A stretch of 64,000 nt of DNA, taken from contig CM062297.1 in the NCBI GenBank assembly GCA_031216915.1, positions 544,568,971 through 544,632,970 of the forward strand, in the 5' to 3' direction. Position numbers and translations under genes: made by a program. Source of the stretch: Pictodentalium vernedei (Eukaryota > Mollusca > Scaphopoda > Dentaliida > Dentaliidae). Every line of letters begins with the position of its first letter. Position 1 is the stretch's first letter. The notes under the pieces are model-generated. The model was not told the DNA's origin. It saw only the letters and a program-made list of their open reading frames with translations, and did no database searches. Below are positions 57,913 through 64,000 of the stretch, piece after piece.

Positions 57913-59079
57913 TTGGCAGCCCTGAGACACCATCCTGGTCCAGAAACTCTTGCCACAGTTCTAAATTTGACAGAGTTTCAAGATATATGCAACCTTGTGA
58001 CAAATGTGACAGGCACTGAATCTGAAATGGTTGTCGGGTATCTCAAAGATGTTTCAGTTATGCTATCTATGATCAGCGCCGTGCACGAAAATTGTATCCA
58101 AAGACACATGGCTGCTGAGAGATCAGTTCTTCCAATGTGTTTCGCGTTCGGACGCATTCACTATGCTCGATATCTAACATTTCAACATGTTCGACTGGAA
58201 CAAATGAAAGTGAATGAGGACCCAGTGTGGCGGGATTTGCGTGATCGAGGTTTCGGTGGATCGAGATCTGGTGATCCATTCTCTGCAATACACGGCGATC
58301 TGATCACGGAGACAACAATCAACAGAGAGGTTAAGGTGAGGGGAGGGCCCATGCAAGGTGGTTACAGCACGGATGAGAGAGGTGTTGACACATTTATTAG
58401 AACCAGTCACATCATGGCCAAAATACGATCAGCAGTTAAAAAGAAATTGAGCGTACTCACTTCAACCACACATAAAGAGTCTACAAGCAAAGCCAGAAAA
58501 CACCACGAGAAGATGGTTTCGAGTTTAATCTGCCAGTTGGCGTCTTATTTCGATCCCTTCCAAAATGGACCTGCTCGAAACCTCACTACTGGAACAGAAA
58601 TAGATGAGGAGATTGTGAAAGGCCTGCTTGGTTCCACATCGTCAGGTGACACACTGTTAGAAGAATTTGTGAACAAGAGACTTAAGGAGACAGGAGGTGA
58701 CAGACAAAGTATATTTGATAAGATCCCGAAATCTAAAATAAAAACTGGACTGGAAAAGAAGAAGGATCCCAAAGTTATTAATGTTCTGAAAGAAGATCGA
58801 CAGGCTTTTGGTTCCCTGGTAGGAAAAGCGATGTCTCCAAAGGAAGCACACAGCTACCCCCTAACATCAATACCACTGGCGTTAGCAACACCCGAGGGGG
58901 ACATAAGACAAGGGTCAAAAGCATCTTTACGAAACTTCATGATTGGAGAGGCTGGGGCCTGGTTATCTGATCCCCCTGAAAATGCTCACTGGTTGATTGA
59001 TGGAATGGCAACTGTGAATAGGACATCACCTGAAGACACATGGAGGAAATTTGGTATCTCTTTCCTCTCAGCCATCTAA
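57913..59079 (+). pseudogene. Academ-like protein, third segment (388 residues) up to a TAA stop
   Basis: The segment is in the same frame as the previous one and contains MCFAFGRIHYARYLTFQHVR, GDPFSAIHGDLITETTINRE, VKVRGGPMQGGYSTDERGV and a helical, lysine-rich middle (KIRSAVKKKL.., KIKTGLEKKKDP). It ends WRKFGISFLSAI then TAA at 59077. The frame remains open across 59080-59193 (VYSSFIFESYATETTKQLTQ.. down to the ATG at 59194), so this stop too interrupts one continuous protein. No known domain is recognisable in the middle part. Confidence 0.7.
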
Positions 59080-59193
59080 GTCTATTCATCCTTTATTTTT
59101 GAATCTTATGCAACAGAAACAACCAAACAGCTCACACAGTCGCGGAGAGGGGCTGCGGGGCAGAAGGTAATTATCAACAGCCAAGACCAAACA

Positions 59194-60291
59194 ATGCCAC
59201 GGGGAAAAAATTGGACCAGTTTCCTCCACACTCCTGAAAATAAAACCGAATTAATATCATTCATTGTCAGGTTCGCCATGAGTGAGGAGATCCGTAATAA
59301 AATGTTAATACCTACTGTTATTACAAGAGAAGAAGAAACGTGGCTACTAACCAATGAGGAGACCGAAAAGTTGAAAAACTGCAACCATCATGAAGCTGAC
59401 ACAAGATTAATAATGGAGGCCGCTAAAATAGAAGGACCAGTTGTTGTCAGAGCTACAGATACTGATGTATTTATCCTTCTGACATGGGCATATTCTCATA
59501 TAAAACCAAAGTCGACATGGTTTATGCAAGTTGACTACAACAGGTACGTTAATATAACTACAGTCTGCAGCTTTTATGAACACGATATCTGCGAAATACT
59601 GCCTGCATACCATAGCATCACAGGATGTGACACTACCTCATATCCATACAAAGTTGGAAAGGTCAAACCATTCAAAAAAATGGTTACGCATAAGAAGGAA
59701 CATTTACTTCGTGGGCTCAGATCACCAGAATTTTCAGGTAGTGATACGACAGATGCCAAACGATTTCTACAGACAGTCATGTACAGCAGGCATCCCAATG
59801 AAGACTTTGTTGAAACAAGAATCAGGATGTATGACAAGCAAACAGTTAAGTCTAGTGCCAGCCTGTGTCCCGATGAACATAGTGCAGCTCAACATCTCAA
59901 GAGAAGTGACCTGCAATGCTCGATATGGCGACAGACATTGAGTCAGGATATTAAATATCCGGCATTCAACAACAGGGGTTGGAAAGACGAAGACGATAAA
60001 ATCGTTCCAGTTTGGTTTCTGTGCCCACAACTACCACCACATCTGACCAACCAAGCAGAGTCTCATCCTTTGAATGTGAGCAACCACATACCATCACCAG
60101 AATGCACCTTCAGCTCTAGTGAGAATCAGCCACCTAAGAAGAGGAGGAAAGTTGCTTTGTCCTCTCCTCAGCCAACTGATGAGTCAGCCATGTCCAGTAG
60201 CAGTGAAGATGAATCAGACATAAATTCGGACCAAAATACAAACTCCAGTGACAATAATTCCTGTCTTTCTGATTGGTCTGATGAATTTTAG
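59194..60291 (+). CDS. Academ-like protein, C-terminal XPG/FEN-like nuclease domain with NLS
   Basis: The segment is 365 residues in the same frame as the two preceding ones. Three acidic clusters match the order in XPG/FEN1-type PIN nucleases: E67/D69 in NHHEADTRLIM (XPG-I motif), D89/D91 in VVRATDTDVFILL, and D146 in ITGCDTTSY (the G-x-D box). These residues would bind two metal ions for structure-specific cleavage. The tail carries a monopartite nuclear signal PPKKRRKV (~313-320) and an acidic-serine end (MSSSSEDESDINSDQ.., SDWSDEF). ATG at 59194 could serve as a separate start, but the frame is open upstream to the TAA at 59077, so it was probably part of one ~1500-residue protein. A polyadenylation-like AATAAA lies at 60728. 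Family identification is by motif order. Confidence 0.7.
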   Translation: MPRGKNWTSFLHTPENKTELISFIVRFAMSEEIRNKMLIPTVITREEETWLLTNEETEKLKNCNHHEADTRLIMEAAKIEGPVVVRATDTDVFILLTWAYSHIKPKSTWFMQVDYNRYVNITTVCSFYEHDICEILPAYHSITGCDTTSYPYKVGKVKPFKKMVTHKKEHLLRGLRSPEFSGSDTTDAKRFLQTVMYSRHPNEDFVETRIRMYDKQTVKSSASLCPDEHSAAQHLKRSDLQCSIWRQTLSQDIKYPAFNNRGWKDEDDKIVPVWFLCPQLPPHLTNQAESHPLNVSNHIPSPECTFSSSENQPPKKRRKVALSSPQPTDESAMSSSSEDESDINSDQNTNSSDNNSCLSDWSDEF

Positions 60292-60934
60292 AGATCATGA
60301 GTGTACAAACGTACATCAGACGTTCAAACAAAAATAGAAAGTTAATGTTTATAAAATGCATTTACTTCAATATCATTGAATATCCACAGGCCCAGGCAAT
60401 AAGCAAATCTCACTACATTTTGCTATTTTGGGTTCTCGTGGTATCCATTTTGAATTTGTATCGGCCATATTGAATAGCCTAATGGAGGCAGTGGGGTGGA
60501 GTAATTAAATAAGGAAGCATCAGGGCTGTATCCTGTTAACAAAACATCATTATTGCTATATTAGTCATTATTCAAGTGGTTATGACAGACACATTTGCTA
60601 CAAAAGCTTAAATGTGGCTTTTTGAATGCTACATGGGATTTGGTAGTCATTTTGAATTTCATAAATTGGGTATCCAAGGACGAAAACATTAAATACTGAA
60701 AACTAATGGTAATGAAAACGTTTCTAAAATAAATTAATGATAATAATGATCAGTATACATCAGGGCATAAAATTTGTCTAGTATCCCGCGAATCTAACAT
60801 GATTCTCGCGAAATAAATTCGCATGAATCCATTTAGGCCATATAACACGAAATTCGACAAACACTTGCTGGATGTTTCTGGGGAGATCACGAAAGAGGTT
60901 GTTAACATTTCCACCCATGGTTTACCACATGCTT

Positions 60935-61022
60935 CACACTTTCTTGAGTTTGGTATCAAATCAAGTCATGGCTGCTAATAGCAGCCATGACTTGATTTGA
61001 TACCAAACTCAAGAAAATGTGA
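60935..61022. repeat. Near-perfect 42-bp-stem palindrome inside the Academ-like element
   Basis: CACACTTTCTTGAGTTTGGT ATCAAATCAAGTCATGGCTGC and its inverse GCAGCCATGACTTGATTTGA TACCAAACTCAAGAAAATGTG are separated by TAATA. The arms differ by one or two bases. It stands between the gene and the repeated right end. 60292-60934 is non-coding element sequence. Confidence 0.9.
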
Positions 61023-61061
61023 ATAGACAGTTTCTCATAATTGTGGATATATTATGCGGAT

Positions 61062-61574
61062 AAGTCCCCATCTCGTGTACACCGCTAATTTTCGGATATC
61101 ATGTCCGCCATCTTGGATATTGGCCGTCATTTTGATTTTTGGGCTTTTTCTAGGGTGGCCCCCACTTTTATTTCCATAAGGACACCCTATTCTATCGAAA
61201 ACCGTTGAGAAACCTTTGACAGAAAAAAATGTAAGTCCCCATCTCGTTTACACCGCTAATTTTTGGATATCATGTCGGCCATCTTGGATTTTGGTGGCCA
61301 TTTTGAATTTTGGGCTTTTTCTAGGGTGGCCCCCAATTTTATTTCCATAAGGACACCCTATTCTATCGAAAACCGTTGAGAAACCTTTGACAGAAAAAAA
61401 TGTAAGTCCCCATCTCGTGTACACCGCTAATTTTTGGATATCATATCGGCCATCTTGGATTTTGGTGGCCATTTTGAATTTTGGGCTTTTTCTAGGGTGG
61501 CCCCCAATTTTATTTCCATAAGGACACCCTATTCTATCGAAAACCGTTGAGAAACCTTTGACAGGAAAAAATGT
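61062..61574 (+). repeat. Three 171-bp tandem units made of the Academ-like right end
   Basis: AAGTCCCCATCTCGTGTACA begins at 61062, 61233 and 61404, and its terminal counterpart AGTTCCCCTCTCGTGTGCAC at 61575, so the spacing is exactly 171 each time. Each unit ends with GAAACCTTTGACAG.AAAAAA TGT, as does the true tip. The units are thus tandem copies of the ~171-bp terminal segment, of which only the last carries GGTCTA. Confidence 0.9.
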
Positions 61575-61604
61575 AGTTCCCCTCTCGTGTGCACCGGTCT
61601 AAGA

Positions 61605-63250
61605 AGGTCCAGGCTGCACAAAAAGTGTTGGTCCCGCAAAACTGGCCATGGGACCAGAGTGCGTGGACGGAAACGCCACAGAGCTCATGGTGACCTGAAT
61701 CCAATGAGAAAACTGAGGTACTCGATGGCTGAGAGACCACAGTAGAGGGTTCGGCCGGCAGCCCCTTCCAACTTCGCCCCCAGTTGAAGTCAGGGAAGGC
61801 TGAGGCTGATATCCCACTTCTACACTACCAGACACCTCTGCAGACCCCTGCAGGGATAAAGCGGCTGTGGTCAATGGCTTAGAGGACACAGCAGGGGGTT
61901 CAGTCGGCAGCCACTTCTGACTTTGCGGAGTTGAAGTCAGGGAAGGCTGAGGCCAATACCCCACATCCACACTACAGACCCCTGCAGGGATAAGCCGAGC
62001 CCGGCTAAAACAGTGACCGATGACATTTGTAGATGGAACAGCAGTAGCAGAAGATACGAGGGGAGCTGTTGAAACTGGCGGAAAAGGGAAGAGAGCAACC
62101 TAGCTCGGCCTCCAAAGGAGGAGTCACAATCCTAGTGACAGCCTCAGATGTCGACTGGAGAGGGCGCATAGTCCCCGGAAACAGGCATCTCTTCACCAGA
62201 CATCCAACAGCTCCTGCAGTATCCACCATGGTAAAAAACTGCACATCCCTCACAGAGGGGGTATAACTCTCACCAGACGTGGAGGCCCCAAAATGACAGC
62301 ATCCTCCCCCCTCCTGCGGGTGCGGGAGGAGCTGCACATCCCCCATGGAGGGGGTATAACTCTCACAATAGGTGGTCATGTCGGGACCACCAAAACGACA
62401 GCGTTCCCCCTCTCCCCCCCCCCCCCCCCACAGGTGCGGGAGGAACAGCCACCAGAACGCACCAAAAGCGAGGGCAAAAGGAATTGCCCTAAAGGAACTG
62501 AACTGAATATAACAGAGGTGAGAGCAGTAGAAGAAAAAGGTGAACTCAACAGATACAGAAAGTTGAAGAACACCCCCAACTACGAGAGAAGGGTGGCAAA
62601 AAAAAAAAACGGTGGGTGCACAACAGAAACCAGGCGACCGACAGGGACTTAAAAAACAGAAATTCAGTCCTCAACAGAGTGAAGAAATCCTGTCCATACA
62701 GTCCCTCACTGACACCTAACTCCAATAATAATATTAAAATTTATCAACCGAAAAATTTTATGTCCGAACCACGTTGAAACGATGTTGAAAATCAGCATGA
62801 AATCTGAATATATAAATAAAATTCAATAAAAATGTGGTTGAAAATATTAACGAGAATATATAAAAGACAGTCCTGTTATTATACGATCTTTAGATCCATA
62901 ATCCCAGTCACAGGAAAACCATTATCGACGAGTTGAATTATCACTGTTTCAAAATGCAAAATGGAGACACATTCTCGTGTCTCAGACAAAAAAAGAATGA
63001 TTAATTGATGACTGCTTGCACACTGGTTAACGGAAGTCGTGGAACTGTACTAAGGGAAGAGCGTCCCCTACTGGGTGTGCGCCGATGACGCTCGACCCAG
63101 TTTTGACTTATTTTTTCGTGGTGTTTTTTACACCACTTTTCTTTCCCAACTCTCTTGGGAAAGATTAAAATAGAGAGTATTTTATCCGAGTTAGGGTCTT
63201 CCACTGTAGTGCAAGCTTGTAGCAACTGTAAGGTAGGTTGATAAGAAATA
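61605..63250 (-). mobile_element. 5' part of DIRS copy 3 beyond the Academ-like insertion
   Basis: Homology with copies 1 and 2 resumes at AGGTCCAGGCTGCACAAAAA. Two ~147-bp leader units (61745-61985) and two ~110-bp units (62240-62460, with a long C run) follow. The right terminal repeat (63000-63250) ends the element. Minus-strand frames here are short. No intact gag can be supported. Confidence 0.8.
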
Positions 63251-63329
63251 TTGGTATTTCCACATAACAATGTGAGGCATCAAATTTCCAACTCTATCTA
63301 TTTTCTCATTTGTTTTGTGGATGGATCAA

Positions 63330-64000
63330 CAAACAAGAGGCCCCATGGGGCCTGAGAGTGCTCACCTGACACTGACAACTATCAACCAAGAGTCCAGATT
63401 TGAACAAACTTGCATCTGCCCCATTAAGAAAACGATACACCAAATATCAAAACATTCTGCTCGGTGGATCTGAAAAAAAATGATTTTCAAAAAATGTTCC
63501 TCATATTGAACTAAGTAAGAATTCAGGCTCCACAGGAGGCTGAAATATGAACCCAGGGACTTGGCTTGAACCCATAGAGAGCCCAAATATGGACCCTGGA
63601 ATTTGATTTCAACAACTTGTGAAACAATCTTCCAAAGATGTTATATGTGATATTTGAAAGCTTTTGGAGCTGTGGTTTGAGAGAAGAGTATTAAATGTTT
63701 TCCCCATTACCCACAGTGTTAAAAAATGCTGCCTCAGTATTTTTTCAAAGCCCCGAAAAAGTACCCTATGATAAAAACGATAGCAATTTTTTTGGACCTT
63801 TCCATTCTCCATTCTGTTGGTCCTAAGGAAGCTTCGCACCAAATAAGAATTCAACATGTAGTTTTGGAGATATGGGCGTTTATGTGGTTTCCATGGGGCA
63901 TTTTGAATTTTTCGGGGGGCATAAATCAAGTACTTATGACCCATTAATACTTCCTATCCAATTTGGTTCAAACTGACCTCTCGGTTTGGAAAATAGAAAT
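63330..64000 (+). mobile_element. Element B3: Helentron/pearl-like element, cut by the window end
   Basis: It starts CAAACAAGAGGCCCC with the palindrome AGGCCCC-AT-GGGGCCT (63338-63353), then GAGAGTGCTCACCTGAC. Core units (ACCAAATATCAAAACATTCT, GCCCAAATATGGACCC) and the same unique 3' region as B1 (GTTGGTCCTAAGGAAGCTTC, TTTTGGAGATATGGGC) follow. The 3' end lies outside. It begins about 80 bp from the end of DIRS copy 3. Confidence 0.7.

Larger units (their letters stand above)
53951..61601 (+). mobile_element. Academ-like DNA transposon nested in DIRS copy 3
   Basis: The left tip TAGACCGGTACACACC and right tip (inward) TAGACCGGTGCACACG are followed by similar sequence for ~130 bp (both contain ACATTTTTTCCTGTCAAA and GGGGGCCACC). 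AGA lies on both sides (53948-53950, 61602-61604) and occurs once at the empty site in DIRS copy 2 near 31602, proving a 3-bp target duplication. Inside is one long gene with zinc fingers, a putative transposase core and an XPG-like nuclease. That combination and the 3-bp duplication are what is known of the Academ superfamily; the assignment is by features, not by search. Length is 7651 bp, including a 587-bp hAT MITE and a triplicated right end. Confidence 0.7.
49790..63250 (-). mobile_element. DIRS-like retroelement copy 3, interrupted by the Academ-like element
   Basis: The left terminus TTTTTTATAGTAAATTTCC.. GCAATTGTTTACTACAGGCT and the right terminus ..GGTAGGTTGATAAGAAATA frame it. After removal of 53951-61604 the element is about 5.8 kb, like copy 2. 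Transcription order is leader repeats (62240-62460, 61730-61985), gag-like (61605-61730 and 53188-53947), RT, RNase H, YR, and the internal complementary region at 50157-50242. All frames carry at least one defect. It is the most complete of the three copies except for the nested transposon. Confidence 0.88.

Noticed and set aside
7177-63250. LTR retrotransposon or LINE identity for the three retroelement copies
   Set aside because: Ends are inverted, not direct, repeats; there is no integrase or endonuclease; the RNase H text and tyrosine recombinase are of DIRS type.

Overview
The window looks like a stretch of a lophotrochozoan genome, most probably a bivalve mollusc. It is AT-rich and intron-dominated. 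It carries several satellite-cored repeats of the kind called pearl/Helentron-type in bivalves, DIRS retroelements, a FLYWCH-MULE, a Tigger, a Tc1 element and an Academ-like DNA transposon. No species can be named from the sequence alone. There is no rRNA, intact tRNA or CRISPR array, and no sign of bacterial organisation.

Host layer. One host gene runs right to left (minus strand) across at least 3.6-49.0 kb. Eight short exons (48972-49028, 45898-45995, 34512-34561, 34279-34304, 20817-20977, 19775-19898, 11985-12053, 3575-3649) all have AG/GT borders and matching phases. Together they encode exactly 220 codons without a stop. The peptide reads as the middle of a MUN domain of the UNC13D/BAIAP3 (Munc13-4/Unc-13-4) exocytosis-priming family. 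Both ends of the gene lie outside the window. Its introns hold almost everything else.

Mobile layer. (1) Three DIRS-like tyrosine-recombinase retroelements on the minus strand (7177-11686, 27349-33305, 49790-63250) have inverted terminal repeats and an internal complementary region that copies the joined ends. They carry gag, RT, RNase H and YR remnants. (2) An Academ-like DNA transposon (53951-61601) lies inside the third DIRS copy. It has TIRs, an AGA target duplication and a long zinc-finger/transposase/XPG-nuclease reading frame broken by one frameshift and two stops. A small hAT-like MITE (54958-55544) is nested inside it. (3) A MULE with a two-exon FLYWCH-transposase gene (36495-41691) has a Tigger/pogo element (38148-40972) in its intron. 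(4) A dead Tc1 element lies at 21482-22989. (5) Rolling-circle-like (Helentron/pearl-type) elements share ends but carry unrelated tandem-repeat cores: 281-3034, 24577-26400 (reversed), 42033-44094, 15664-18184, 23503-33855, 18486-19602 and 63330-64000+.

The insertions can be ordered. The satellite-cored element at 23503-33855 was entered by both a reversed relative and DIRS copy 2. DIRS copy 3 was entered by the Academ-like element, and that by the hAT MITE. The window also holds about a dozen long near-perfect palindromes, a 29-bp minisatellite and a higher-order satellite. The most interesting items are the Academ-like element with its amplified right end, the shared-termini/different-core element families, and the common catalytic losses in all DIRS copies.
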